Positions 34,922-46,592 of a stretch of 64,000 nucleotides of DNA are shown here, in pieces (positions within the stretch are counted from its first letter, which is position 1; each line of letters begins with the position of its first letter). Made by a program: the position numbers and the translations under genes. The stretch lies in NCBI RefSeq assembly GCF_030287445.1, contig NZ_JASVWB010000004.1, positions 1,411,501 to 1,475,500 on the forward strand, given 5' to 3'. Below the pieces are notes generated by a model. That model was not told the origin of the DNA and did no database searches. It saw only the letters and a program-made list of their open reading frames with translations. The stretch is from Streptomyces sp. ALI-76-A (GTDB lineage Bacteria > Actinomycetota > Actinomycetes > Streptomycetales > Streptomycetaceae).

Positions 34922-35434
34922 TCAATCGGCTGCTTGCAGGAGATCTCCGAGCCAGATCATCGAGGCGCGGAGTTCGAGGCCGGCGAGGTAGCTCTCGGGC
35001 GTCTTATCGAAGCGTGTAGCGATGCCGCGCCAGTCCTTCAGCCGATTGATCAGCCGCTCGACGGTGTTGCGGTGGCGGTAAAGAGCGGCGTCGAACGTGA
35101 CGGGACGGCCGCCCCGACTGCCCTTCTTTTTGCGGTTGGCCACCTGGTCCTTCTTCTCCGGGATGACCGCCTTGATGCGGCGCTTCCGCAGATGGGAGCG
35201 GTTGGCGCGGGACGAGTACGCTTTGTCCGCGGCGACCGCGCCCGGCCGAGTGCGGGGCCGGCCTACCGGCAGACGGACGCGGATCTTTTTCAGCACGGGG
35301 ATGAACTGGGGACTGTCCGCGGCCTGCCCGGCGGTCAGAACGAACGACAGAGGTCGGCGCTTGCGGTCGGCAGCGAGGTGAATCTTGCTGGTCAGTCCGC
35401 CGCGGGACCTGCCAAGCAGTGCTTCCTTCAGGCG
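34922..35434 (-). CDS. IS5-family transposase, C-terminal frame (orfB)
   Basis: About 170 codons open from the -1 frameshift region near 35430. Residues include LGRSRGGLTSKIHLAADRKR, the second catalytic Asp in AVAADKAYSS and the catalytic Glu in HRNTVERLINRLKDWRG. It is normally made as a fusion with orfA by -1 ribosomal frameshifting near ...TCCGCCTGAAGG. On its own it lacks the first Asp and the N-terminal domain. Confidence 0.88.
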   Translation of the reverse strand, partial: RLKEALLGRSRGGLTSKIHLAADRKRRPLSFVLTAGQAADSPQFIPVLKKIRVRLPVGRPRTRPGAVAADKAYSSRANRSHLRKRRIKAVIPEKKDQVANRKKKGSRGGRPVTFDAALYRHRNTVERLINRLKDWRGIATRFDKTPESYLAGLELRASMIWLGDLLQAAD

Positions 35435-35982
35435 GAGTCTGCGTCGACGGCGGACGCGTCGACGTTCGGCCCGCTCAGGCTCATTTCCGCCGTCCCACCC
35501 GTTCTGTTCCGCCTCGCCGCCCCTTTTTGCCGGGCCTGTTCCTGCTCGGCGGCGGCTTCCTCGAGAGCCTCCATAACGTCCTTGCCGACGATGACCCCGG
35601 CGGCGTCATGGTGAGCACGGACGGTCGTGGAGTCCACGCTGACCAGGGATAAGTCTGTCTTGCCCTGGCAGGCGGCCTCGGCGATCAGGCCCTCCAGCAG
35701 GGCGGTGAAGACACCGGCGTTCCGCCAGACCCGGAAGCGTCCGTAGACGGTCGGCCAGGGTCCGAACTCGCCGGGCATCTCCCGCCACTGCGCGCCTGTC
35801 CTGAACCGCCAGATCACGCCCTCGAACTGATCCCGCAACCGCTCGGGGTACGGGCCGTACTCGCCTATCGGCAGGAACGGCTCAATCAACTGCCACTGTT
35901 CGTCGGTGAGTTGCCTGCGCGTCACGACCATCTTCCTACCGGATCCGTCATCCAGACGGATCCGGATCGGCAAGATGATCAC
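35428..35982 (-). CDS. IS5-family transposase, N-terminal frame (orfA)
   Basis: A 184-aa frame with the DUF4096-like N-terminal domain (LTDEQWQLIEPFLPIGEYGP, WRFRTGAQWREMP) and the first catalytic Asp in LVSVDSTTVRAHHDAAG. The stop TGA at 35428-35430 falls where orfB takes over in the -1 frame, the usual layout for this IS5 subgroup (IS427 type). The start MIILPIRIRL lies within 15 bp of the inverted repeat, so a later start (MVVTRRQLTDEQ) may be the true one. Confidence 0.88.
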   Translation of the reverse strand: MIILPIRIRLDDGSGRKMVVTRRQLTDEQWQLIEPFLPIGEYGPYPERLRDQFEGVIWRFRTGAQWREMPGEFGPWPTVYGRFRVWRNAGVFTALLEGLIAEAACQGKTDLSLVSVDSTTVRAHHDAAGVIVGKDVMEALEEAAAEQEQARQKGAARRNRTGGTAEMSLSGPNVDASAVDADSA

Positions 35983-36002
35983 GACATCACACAGGCCCTA
36001 GT

Positions 36003-37070
36003 TGTTCTGTCCCGGGAGGTTGTGGACGAGGGAGCCAGATCTCGGCTGAGGGATCTTGAAATGAGTGAGGGCCTTCCGGTTCGGTGTGGATTGCGACGTC
36101 TACACCAACAGAAAGGCCCTCGTGCCCCACCGTAATGCACCCCTGACCGAGACCGGCCGTCTGCGTCTGGCCCGCTGCGTGGTCGAGGACGGCTGGACCC
36201 TGCGCAGGGCCGCCGAACGCTTCCAGGTCTCGCCGACCACCGCCCAGCGGTGGGCCGACCGCTACCGTCGATCCGGTGAGGCAGGCATGAGCGACCGCTC
36301 CAGCCGCCCGCGCACCAGCCCGCGCCGGATGCCGACCCGCATCGAGCGGCGGATCATCAAGGTCCGCGTTCTGCGCCGCTGGGGACCGGCCCGCATCGCC
36401 TATCTGCTGCGGTTGAACCCGTCCACGGTGCACCGGGTCCTGGCCCGCTACAAGCTGGCCCGTCTCGCTCATCTCGACCGCGCTACCGGGCGGGTGATCC
36501 GCCGCTACGAACGGTCAGCGCCGGGCGAGTTGGTGCACGTGGACATCAAGAAGCTCGGCAACATCCCCGACGGCGGCGGCCACAAGACCCTGGGCCGCCA
36601 GGCCGGCCGCAAGACCCGCTCCGGCGTCGGTTACAGCTACCTGCACAACGCCGTCGACGATCACTCCCGCCTCGCCTACAGCGAGATCCACGCAGACGAG
36701 AAGAAGGAAACCGCAACCGCCTTCTGGGGCCGGGCCCAGACGTTCTTCGCCCAGGCCGGGATCACCGTCCAGCGGGTGCTGACCGACAACGGCTCCTGCT
36801 ACCGCTCACGCGACTGGCGCGAAGCCCTTGCCACAGCCGGGATCACCCACAAGCGAACCCGCCCCTACCGGCCGCAGACGAACGGCAAGGTCGAGCGCTT
36901 CAACCGCACCCTGCTGGACGAGTGGGCCTACGCCCGCCCCTACCGCACAGAGACTGAACGACGCGACGCATACCCCGGCTGGCTGCACACCTACAATCAC
37001 CACCGCGGACACACCGCGCTGAAAGGCCAACCACCCGCCAGCCGCGTCCCCAACCTCACGGGTCAGTACA
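36003..37070. mobile_element. IS481-family insertion sequence, complete
   Basis: Ends TGTTCTGTCCCGGGAGGTT (36003) and, on the other strand, TGTACTGACCCGTGAGGTT (37070) match at 16 of 19 positions. A 6-bp target duplication CCTAGT flanks it (35997-36002 and 37071-37076). The left duplication overlaps the last bases of the IS5 copy, so this element inserted after, and right beside, the IS5. Confidence 0.92.
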
Positions 37071-37075
37071 CCTAG
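36122..37075 (+). CDS. IS481-family transposase
   Basis: A 317-aa DDE transposase (family 310-330). GTG at 36122 gives the usual N-terminus (MPHRNAPLTETGRLRLARCV). HTH: LRRAAERFQVSPTTAQRWAD (about 26-45). Catalytic residues are Asp in GELVHVDIKKLG (about 140), Asp in RVLTDNGSCYRS (about 222) and Glu in TNGKVERFNRTLLDEW (about 258). All are intact. The stop codon TAG (37073-37075) lies outside the element, in the target-site duplication. Confidence 0.93.
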   Translation: MPHRNAPLTETGRLRLARCVVEDGWTLRRAAERFQVSPTTAQRWADRYRRSGEAGMSDRSSRPRTSPRRMPTRIERRIIKVRVLRRWGPARIAYLLRLNPSTVHRVLARYKLARLAHLDRATGRVIRRYERSAPGELVHVDIKKLGNIPDGGGHKTLGRQAGRKTRSGVGYSYLHNAVDDHSRLAYSEIHADEKKETATAFWGRAQTFFAQAGITVQRVLTDNGSCYRSRDWREALATAGITHKRTRPYRPQTNGKVERFNRTLLDEWAYARPYRTETERRDAYPGWLHTYNHHRGHTALKGQPPASRVPNLTGQYT

Positions 37076-37076
37076 T

Positions 37077-37424
37077 CCACCGCTACCGCAGCCGTCCGGT
37101 CACCACCGCCGCTGGAGCGAGGAACTCATGACTGCTCTGCGAGCCGCCGTGGTCGGTGCCGACTTCATGATCGGTAGGCACATCCGCGCCGCCCGTGTCA
37201 CCGCCGCACGCCTGGCCGCAACCGGCTCTGTCGAGACGGCCGCCCGCACTGCTGAGCCAGCCGGAACGGGCACCCGACATGGCCGGGCAGGCCCGCTCCG
37301 GACCGACCGGTAGGGTCTTGGGGCCACCGGAGGGGAGGCGGCTCACTGCGGCGTCCCCCGGGCATGTCGGCCCCTGTGGCATGTACGGCGGCGAGGACGA
37401 GCAGGGGAGCCAGGCCGAGACCGC
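37077..37424. other. no recognised gene; one doubtful small frame
   Basis: A 61-codon frame at 37128-37313 has a plausible ribosome site (GAGGAA 5-10 bp before ATG) but no family resemblance; Ala/Arg/Thr-rich composition suggests it may be a remnant linked to the DUF6192-like pseudogene just downstream. Confidence 0.3.
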
Positions 37425-37710
37425 CCATGGTGGCGTAGCCCGCCAGGTCGCGGAGGTGTCCTTCGCCGTCCACAACATCCTCGCGTCGATCGCCGACGAG
37501 GAGGAACGATTCGCGACGATCCTCATGCCGCCGCCGGGCAGATCGCGGTGGGATGCCGGACGAGGCCAAGCGCCGCACGGGCCGTCAGGTCGCCAAGCTG
37601 GCCACGCCGCAGTAGAAGATCAGCGCCATCCACACCCTCGCCAAGGACGAGGAGGTCGCCGCGACGCGCGGCAGCACCACGAACCCGCCGTGTCGTCGGA
37701 GTGTTTGACG
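37425..37710 (+). pseudogene. remnant of a DUF6192/RacO-like plasmid regulator
   Basis: Fragments in two frames resemble the middle of DUF6192-type proteins: FAVHNILASIADEEERFATI followed by MPPPGRSRW (to about 37545), then in another frame DEAKRRTGRQVAKLATPQ, a TAG stop (37613-37615) and KISAIHTLAKDEEVAA. The N- and C-terminal parts are missing. The assignment comes from memory of the phrases EKISAIHTL and DEEERF and is tentative. Such genes occur on Streptomyces plasmids and chromosome arms. It abuts an IS5-like remnant. Confidence 0.5.
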
Positions 37711-38240
37711 ATCTGAAGGGTGAGCCCGCACTTCTCGGCCGCCCAGTCCACCAGCCGACCCGCATAGCCGTCGTCCGCCCAGACCAGGTGGATGGAGGCG
37801 AGACAGTCCACGACCAGGTGCCGCTTGTGGCCTGCCCCCATCTTCCTTCTTCCCGCCGTCCCAGCTGGACGTCGAACGCGGGATGTGCGCCGCCCACAAC
37901 GACTGCGAGTCCACGATGGCAAACCGTCGGGTCCGGTGAGCGGCCCTCCTGCTGACGGACCTTGTCGCGCAGCCGGTCGTGCAGTTCTGCGAGCAGACCC
38001 GTCACCCGCCAGCGGCGGGCGAACACGTGCACACGCCGGTACGGCGGGAGGTCACGGGGCAGGTAGACCCACTTGACGCCGTTGTCGACGACACAGCGGA
38101 CCGCATCCAGCAGCACACGGTGGCACATAGCCCTCCGGCCGCCCGCCCCTCCCCTGAAGCCATGCGGGAACCGGCAGCAACTGCCTAACGATCTGCCACT
38201 GTGCCTCCGTCAGATCGGAGCCGTAACACCGCACGCTGCC
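37625..38240 (-). mobile_element. IS5-family transposase remnant
   Basis: Minus-strand fragments in at least three frames: GSDLTEAQWQIVRQLLPVPA (about 38225), CHRVLLDAVRCVVDNGVKWV (about 38128), VDSQSLWAAHIPRS (about 37905), KRHLVVDCLASIHLVWADDG (second Asp region, about 37810) and VKHSDDTAG. The catalytic Glu part is absent, and no inverted repeats are seen. Several frameshifts show long decay. It belongs to a different IS5 subgroup from the intact copy at 34902. Confidence 0.75.
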
Positions 38241-38484
38241 CGGACGGTCCGCCGTGTTGTCGGGCCTGTGCGCGAGGCAGTCACACGCCATGGTGACCTC
38301 GCGTTGGACTCTGCGGAGGGCGAGCACGAAACACTGCGGCTCAGGGCCTCCTGGCGCTGCTCGGTCGGGATCGCAATCCCGAGCTACCAGGAGGCCCTGC
38401 CGGTGTGCCACGGCTGCCGAGAGATCACCCGAACAGGAACCGTGTCCGACTGATCAAGACCGTCGAATGGTAAGCGGAAGGCTT
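38241..38484. other. no gene seen
   Basis: Contains a perfect small hairpin (CGGGATCGCAATCCCG, 38366-38381) that could be a terminator or IS vestige. No frame looks coding. Confidence 0.4.
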
Positions 38485-40429
<1,945 letters not shown>

Positions 40430-40445
<16 letters not shown>

Positions 40446-40960
40446 GCGAGATGCGCGGGGCGTCGTAGCCGGAGCCGAGGACCACCGCAACTCTTCGGGT
40501 TTGCCTCGTGCCACTGCCCGGCCGCGTTGAGCCGCTCGACGACACCGCGCAGCTGGACGCTGGTGACAGAGGCAAGGTCGACGCCGGGCTGAGGCGGAGC
40601 GCATCCAGCGCCGCAATCCACGACGTGCGGCCGGCCTCCAGCGCGGCCACGACCGAGTAGGGCCGGCCCGGGATCATCTGAAGGGGCGGTTCGGGCAAGT
40701 GGCGGCGTCCGGCCGCAGCCAAGGCGAAACGTCGGCCGCCAGGACCAGGCGGCCGACCGCCGCCTTCGACAGCGGAAGCCCGGCATCGTCCGCCGCAGCC
40801 GGTCGACGCCAGGCGTCTCAGCAGGGCGTCGGTGAGCTCGAACAGCGCGTCACCGCGTCAGGGCAGGCAGTCGTAGAAGTCGCCACGGAAGCGTGACAGC
40901 GTCGAGAACACCTCATACTGGTCCCCCTGTTGCAGCACACTCTTCTTCTCCACGGCCGCG
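40430..40960 (-). mobile_element. IS701-like transposase remnant
   Basis: Minus-strand fragments in several frames: QYEVFSTLSRFRGDFYDCLP (about 40910), LQMIPGRPYSVVAALEAGRT (about 40675), ALDALRLSPASTLPL, and VLGSGYDAPRISHLLDGLPD (about 40470). These match the order of a Streptomyces transposase group related to IS701 (VxDAGYDAPRxxHLL). Many frameshifts; no ends identified. Confidence 0.7.
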
Positions 40961-41038
40961 GTCTGATCAGGTGCTCCTTGGTGGAGCACATGATCAGGCC
41001 GAGGCCACCCGCGTGTCCGGCACAGAGCTGGACGGCGG

Positions 41039-42016
<978 letters not shown>

Positions 42017-42063
42017 CAGATAACTCCGTTCTTAGGTTTCCGATTTCCGGGCGCACTCGCCCC

Positions 42064-43263
42064 TCATCCAGGCAACCACCCGTCGGCCACGACCGGGCCC
42101 GCGTACGGGGTACTGCTTTTCGGGGGGTCCGCCAGTGCCCCCTTCCACGACGCCGTCACCGGGGCATGGATCGGGCCGGTACGGCGGGACAGGGGCAGGC
42201 CGGTGCCGTCGTGGGCGTGGGTGATGATCTCGGCGGTGATGGAAATAGCCGTTTCCTGGGGGGTGTGGGCGCCCAGGTCGAGTCCGATCGGGGAGTTGAG
42301 GCGCGCGAGGTCCGCCTCGGGTACGCCGGCGTCCCGCAGCAGTTCCAGGCGCTGTTCGTGGGTGCGCCGCGAGCCCATGGCCCCGATGTAGCCGACCGGC
42401 AGGCTCAGCGCGAGGCGCAGGAGGGGGATGTCGAACTTGGCGTCGTGGGTGAGGACGCAGATGGCGGTGCGGGCGTCCACTTCGGTGGCGGCCAGGTACC
42501 GGTGCGGCCAGTCGGTCACGACCTCGTCAGCGTGCGGGAAGCGGGCGCGGGTGGCGAAGACAGGGCGGGCGTCGCAGACCGTGACCCGGTAGCCCAGAAA
42601 ACGCCCCGCCTCGCTGAGCGCGTCGGTGAAGTCGACGGCACCGAAGATCAGCATGCGGGGAGGCCGGGCACTGGTGTGGACGAGAACCGACAGCCGCTCG
42701 GGGCAGGTGTCGGCGTCTCCTCCGACCTCGATCCGGCCGGTGCGGCCGGCCCGCAGCAGCGCACGTGCCTGCGCCGCGACGACCTCGTCCTCGCGTTGCC
42801 CGCCCAGAGTTCCGTCGTACGGGCCCTCGGCAGGCACGTAAAGGGTGCCGCCGAGGAGTTCTTCCGGGCTGTCCACGACGTGGGCCACCGCGGCTGGTCG
42901 GCCCGCCACCATTTCGGCGAGGGCTGCGGTGAGATGGGGCTGCACCGCGGGATCCACCCGCTGTACCAGGATCTCGATCTCGCCACCGCAGGTCAGGCCC
43001 ACGGCGAAGGCGTCGGAGTCCGAGTAGCCGAAGCGCGTCAGTACCGGAGCACCGCCGGATTCGAGTGTCTCCCGGCACAGTTCGTAGACCGCTCCCTCCA
43101 CGCAGCCGCCGGAGACGCTGCCGATCACGTCGCCGTCGGCGCTCACGGCGAGCGCGGTGCCGGGGGGCAGGGGTGCGCTGCCGTTGACGTCGACGACGGT
43201 GGCGAGGGCGAAGGGACGGGCTTCCCCGCACCAGGCGTGCAGCGTTTCCGCGATGTTCAGCAT
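42064..43263 (-). CDS. XdhC/PaoD-family molybdenum-cofactor insertion factor
   Basis: A 399-aa protein. ATG at 43263 has ribosome site GAGGAAG. The N-terminal XdhC/CoxI domain has GSAPLPPGTALAV and GSVSGGCVEGAVYEL; the C-terminal Rossmann-like domain has MLIFGAVDFTDALSEAG and the signature VGYIGAMGSRRTHEQRL. The family binds the sulphurated molybdenum cofactor and loads it into the large subunit. It is the last gene of the oxidoreductase operon, as PaoD is. Its final ~27 codons coincide with the 81-bp regulatory repeat, so the native 3' end was probably replaced. Confidence 0.92.
   Translation of the reverse strand: MLNIAETLHAWCGEARPFALATVVDVNGSAPLPPGTALAVSADGDVIGSVSGGCVEGAVYELCRETLESGGAPVLTRFGYSDSDAFAVGLTCGGEIEILVQRVDPAVQPHLTAALAEMVAGRPAAVAHVVDSPEELLGGTLYVPAEGPYDGTLGGQREDEVVAAQARALLRAGRTGRIEVGGDADTCPERLSVLVHTSARPPRMLIFGAVDFTDALSEAGRFLGYRVTVCDARPVFATRARFPHADEVVTDWPHRYLAATEVDARTAICVLTHDAKFDIPLLRLALSLPVGYIGAMGSRRTHEQRLELLRDAGVPEADLARLNSPIGLDLGAHTPQETAISITAEIITHAHDGTGLPLSRRTGPIHAPVTASWKGALADPPKSSTPYAGPVVADGWLPG
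42067..42147 (-). repeat. 81-bp regulatory repeat, copy 3
   Basis: Read on the minus strand it starts TGGAAGGGGGCACTGGCGGA and ends GGGTGGTTGCCTGGA, the same length and the same blocks as copy 1. It lies upstream of the aldo-keto reductase gene at 41039-42016 and inside the 3' end of the XdhC reading frame. Confidence 0.75.
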
Positions 43264-43398
43264 GGACGGGTCTTCCTCGAGGACGTGGTGAACGGGCCGC
43301 CGCCGCACCGCCGGGGGGACGGAGTTCGCGGCGGCGGCCCTGGTGTGCCCTGCGTGGCGGGGGGTGGCCCGCAGGGCGGTCGTGGCGAGCCTGGTTGC

Positions 43399-45606
43399 TC
43401 AGAGCAGGGCTTCGGCCGTGATGGGCAGGTCGCGGATGCGGCGTCCGGTGGCGTGGAAGACCGCGTTGGTGAGGGCGGCGGCCACCCCGAGCTGGACGAC
43501 TTCGCCGATGCCCTTGACGCCGATGGGGTCGGCCTCGTGGTCCTCCCCGTCGAGGTAGATGGCCTTGAGGTCGGGGATGTCGGCGTTGACGGGGACGAGG
43601 TAGTTGGCGAGGTCGGCGTTCACGATCCGGCCGTCGCGCTGGTCCATGACCATGTGCTCAAGCAGGGCCTGCCCGATGCCGCCGACCATGCCGCCCAGGG
43701 CCTGGCTGGTGGCGAGCTTGGGGCTGATGACGCGGCCCACGTCGTACACGCCGAGCATCCGCCGCACCCGGACAAGGCCGAGGCGGGCGTCGACGGCGAC
43801 CTCGGTGAACACCGCGCCGTAGGAGTGCACCGAGGCCCGGTGGGACTCTTCGGGGGTGTAGGAGCCGAGCACCTCGAGGTGGGTGCGGTTGTTGCGGGCC
43901 AGCAGCCGCTGGTAGGTCTCCCCGCGCGCGGGGTTGTCCTTCACGTGCAGCCGGCCGCCGCGTACGACGACGGTGTCGGCGTCGGCGCCGTACAGCGGCG
44001 AGTCCTCGTCCTCGACGGCGAGTTCGATCGCCTGCTTGCGCAGCTTGTCGCAGCCGTCCTGGACGGCGGAGCCGACGTTGGCCATGGTCATGGAGCCGCC
44101 GTGCGGCGGGGTCACCGGCATACGGGAGTCGCCGAGCCGGAAGATCACGTTGCGCATGGTCAGACCGAGCGCGTCGGCGGCGAGCTGGCTCTGGGAGGTG
44201 TAGGTGCCCGGGCCCATGTCGCTGGTCGCGGCTTCGACCAGGGCCGTGCCGTCGGCGTTGAGCCGGACCGACGCCTGGGCCGCCCAGTAGAGGTGGTGGT
44301 AGACGCCGGCGGCCATGCCGGTGCCGATCAGCCAGTCGCCGTCGCGGGTCGAGCGGGGCCTGGGGTTGCGGCGGTCCCAGCCGAACTCGCGGGCGCCGGT
44401 GGTGTAGCACTCGCGCAGCCGCCGGGTGGAGAACGGCAGTCCGTTCGACTCGTCCTCGGCCGGCTCGTTGCGCCTGCGCAGCTCGATCGGGTCGATGCCG
44501 AGTTCGTGGGCGAGTTCGTCCATCGCCGACTCGACGGCGAAGGAGCCGGTGGCGTAGCCGGGCCCGCGCATCCAGCACGGCGTGTTCACGTCGAGCGACA
44601 CCGTCCGGTATTCCTGGCGGACGTTGGGGGTGCTGTAGAACATGTTGCCGGGAGCCAGGACGCCCTCTTCCACGAAGTTCTCGTATGTCGAGGTCTCGGC
44701 CGTGACGTCGTTGACCATGGCGGTCAGGCGCCCGCGCCGGTCACTGCCCAGGCCCAGCCGGAACTCGTACGTGGGCCGGTAACCGACCCCGAAGTAGAGC
44801 TGCTTGCGCGAGAGCACGAGTTTGACCGGGCGGCCCGTCTCACGGGCCGCGACGGCCGCGATCGTGACGTGTGGCCAGGAGCGGATCGCGCCGCCGAACC
44901 CGCCGCCGACGAACGGCGAGATGACCCGGATCGACTCCTGCGCGATACCGAACACGGCGGCCAGCTCGACCTGCGTGCCGGGCACCCACTGGGTCTTGTC
45001 CCACAGGGTCAGCTTGTTGCCGTCCCAGCGGGCGATGGTGGCGTGCGGCTCCATCGGGTTGTGGTGGTTGCGGCCCAGATGGTACGTAACATCCAGCTGT
45101 ACGGCGGCGGAGTCGAGCGCCTTGTCCGCGTCACCGCGCGCGTAGGTGATGGGCTTCCAGTCCGGGCGGTCGGCCGGGTCGGCCATGTCGGTCGACGGCT
45201 GCCGGGCGTCGTAGGAGACCTTCACCAGGCTCGCCGCGTGCTGCGCCGTCTCCAGCTCGGTGGCGACGACGACGGCGACCGGCTGCCCGTGGAAGAGGAC
45301 TTGGTCGTCCTGGAAGACGTGCAGTCGATCGCCCTCCAGCGGGTCGATCGAGGCGGGGTTGTCGCGGTAGGCCAGCTTGGGCGCGTTGAGGTGGCTGATC
45401 ACCTTCAGGACGCCGGGCTGGGCGAGGGCGGCGCGGGTGTCGATGCCGGTGATCCGGCCGCGGGCGACGGTGCTGTCGACGACGACGGCATGGACCACGC
45501 CCTTGATGTCGTGCTCGGCGGCGTACGTCGCCTTCCCGGTCACCTTCAGCCGGCCGTCCACACGGGAGAGCGGCGCGCCGACTGCTGCCTGCGGCTGGGG
45601 GCTCAC
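43399..45606 (-). CDS. molybdopterin-binding subunit of an aldehyde oxidoreductase (PaoC-like)
   Basis: A 735-aa large subunit of the xanthine-oxidase family. GTG at 45606 has ribosome site GGAGG and overlaps the stop of the FAD subunit. Family segments: VGAPLSRVDGRLKVTGKATY (N-terminus), SPFVGGGFGGAIRSW (Moco binding), CWMRGPGYATGSFAVESAMD, TSDMGPGTYT and the catalytic Glu in GVKGIGEVVQLGVAAAL (about 690). Sequence and length (735) match the PaoC/YagR type, which oxidises aromatic aldehydes to acids. There is no signal peptide; in Pao systems the complex is exported with the Tat-tagged small subunit. Confidence 0.93.
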   Translation of the reverse strand: MSPQPQAAVGAPLSRVDGRLKVTGKATYAAEHDIKGVVHAVVVDSTVARGRITGIDTRAALAQPGVLKVISHLNAPKLAYRDNPASIDPLEGDRLHVFQDDQVLFHGQPVAVVVATELETAQHAASLVKVSYDARQPSTDMADPADRPDWKPITYARGDADKALDSAAVQLDVTYHLGRNHHNPMEPHATIARWDGNKLTLWDKTQWVPGTQVELAAVFGIAQESIRVISPFVGGGFGGAIRSWPHVTIAAVAARETGRPVKLVLSRKQLYFGVGYRPTYEFRLGLGSDRRGRLTAMVNDVTAETSTYENFVEEGVLAPGNMFYSTPNVRQEYRTVSLDVNTPCWMRGPGYATGSFAVESAMDELAHELGIDPIELRRRNEPAEDESNGLPFSTRRLRECYTTGAREFGWDRRNPRPRSTRDGDWLIGTGMAAGVYHHLYWAAQASVRLNADGTALVEAATSDMGPGTYTSQSQLAADALGLTMRNVIFRLGDSRMPVTPPHGGSMTMANVGSAVQDGCDKLRKQAIELAVEDEDSPLYGADADTVVVRGGRLHVKDNPARGETYQRLLARNNRTHLEVLGSYTPEESHRASVHSYGAVFTEVAVDARLGLVRVRRMLGVYDVGRVISPKLATSQALGGMVGGIGQALLEHMVMDQRDGRIVNADLANYLVPVNADIPDLKAIYLDGEDHEADPIGVKGIGEVVQLGVAAALTNAVFHATGRRIRDLPITAEALL

Positions 45607-46592
45607 TTGGTACCTCCTACGACGCGCAGCTGGCGTTCGACGGTCCGTTTCAGCAACTCGACCTTGAAGCGGTTGTGCTCCAGGGGGCGGGCCCCGTCGG
45701 CTGCCTGTTCGGCCGCCGCGGCCCACAGGTTCGCGGACGGCCGCTCGCCGATGAGGTGACGCTCGACGGCGGGCAGCTTCCACGGCACGGTGCCGACGCC
45801 TCCGGCGGCGACCATCGCCTCCTGGATCCGCCCGCCGCGTACGTGCAGGGCGACGGCCGCGGACGTCAGGGCGAACTCGTACGACTGCCGGTCGCGGACC
45901 TTCAGGTAGCCGGACTTGAGGGGACGGGGGTGGGCCGGGATCTCCACGGCGGTGATCAACTCACCGGGGCGGAGGGCCTGTTCGCGGTTGGGTGTGCTGC
46001 CGGGCCGGAGCAGGAAGTCGGCGAAGGGGACGCTGCGTTCCCCGGCCGGGCCGAGCAGGTGGACGGTCGCCTCCAGCGCGGCGAAGGCGACGGCCACGTC
46101 CGAGGGGTGGGTGGCCACGCAGTCCTCTGACGTGCCCAGGATCGCGTGGGTGCGGTTGAACCCTTCCAGCGCCGCACACCCCGAACCGGGCTCGCCCTTG
46201 TTGCAGTTCGCGGTGACGTCACGGAAGTACGTGCACCGGGTGCGCTGCATGATGTTCCCGCCGATGGAGGCCATGTTCCGCAACTGGGCCGAAGCGCTCA
46301 GCTCCAGCGCCTGCGAGATCACGGGGTAGAGGGTGCGCACCTTGGGATGGGCGGCGGCCTCGGCCATCTGCACCAGGGCGCCGATGCGCAGGCCGCCGCG
46401 CTCGGTGACGGTCACCTCCCGAAGGGGCAGGGCGCTGATGTCGACCAGGGTTCTGGGGCGTTCGACGGTCTCGCGCATCAGGTCGACCAGGGTGGTGCCG
46501 CCGGCGATGTACCGTCCGCCGCGTCGGCCCGCGTCCAGGGCCTCGCGGGTGTTGTCCGCCGTGGTGTAGGAGAAGGGGTACACGGCACTCAC
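45603..46592 (-). CDS. FAD subunit of an aldehyde oxidoreductase (PaoB-like)
   Basis: A 329-aa protein of the molybdopterin dehydrogenase FAD-binding family. FAD motifs: YIAGGTTLVDLM (about 28-39) and NMASIGGNIMQRTRC (about 108-122). Next comes a Cys-rich insertion (TRCTYFRD, NCNKGEPGSGCAALEG; three Cys clearly spaced, with more nearby). In E. coli PaoB an equivalent insertion binds an extra [4Fe-4S] cluster. This feature separates it from ordinary xanthine dehydrogenase subunits and supports the Pao assignment. GTG at 46592 overlaps the stop of the small subunit (GTGA). Confidence 0.92.
   Translation of the reverse strand: MSAVYPFSYTTADNTREALDAGRRGGRYIAGGTTLVDLMRETVERPRTLVDISALPLREVTVTERGGLRIGALVQMAEAAAHPKVRTLYPVISQALELSASAQLRNMASIGGNIMQRTRCTYFRDVTANCNKGEPGSGCAALEGFNRTHAILGTSEDCVATHPSDVAVAFAALEATVHLLGPAGERSVPFADFLLRPGSTPNREQALRPGELITAVEIPAHPRPLKSGYLKVRDRQSYEFALTSAAVALHVRGGRIQEAMVAAGGVGTVPWKLPAVERHLIGERPSANLWAAAAEQAADGARPLEHNRFKVELLKRTVERQLRVVGGTK

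Larger units (their letters stand above)
34902..35998. mobile_element. IS5-family insertion sequence, complete
   Basis: Inverted repeats of 22-23 bp (GGGCCTGTGTGATGTCGTGA at the left; its complement at the right end 35998) enclose two overlapping transposase frames on the minus strand. TA is duplicated on both sides (34900-34901 and 35999-36000), as expected for insertion into the CTAG at the end of the MITE-like element. It appears complete and possibly active. Confidence 0.9.
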
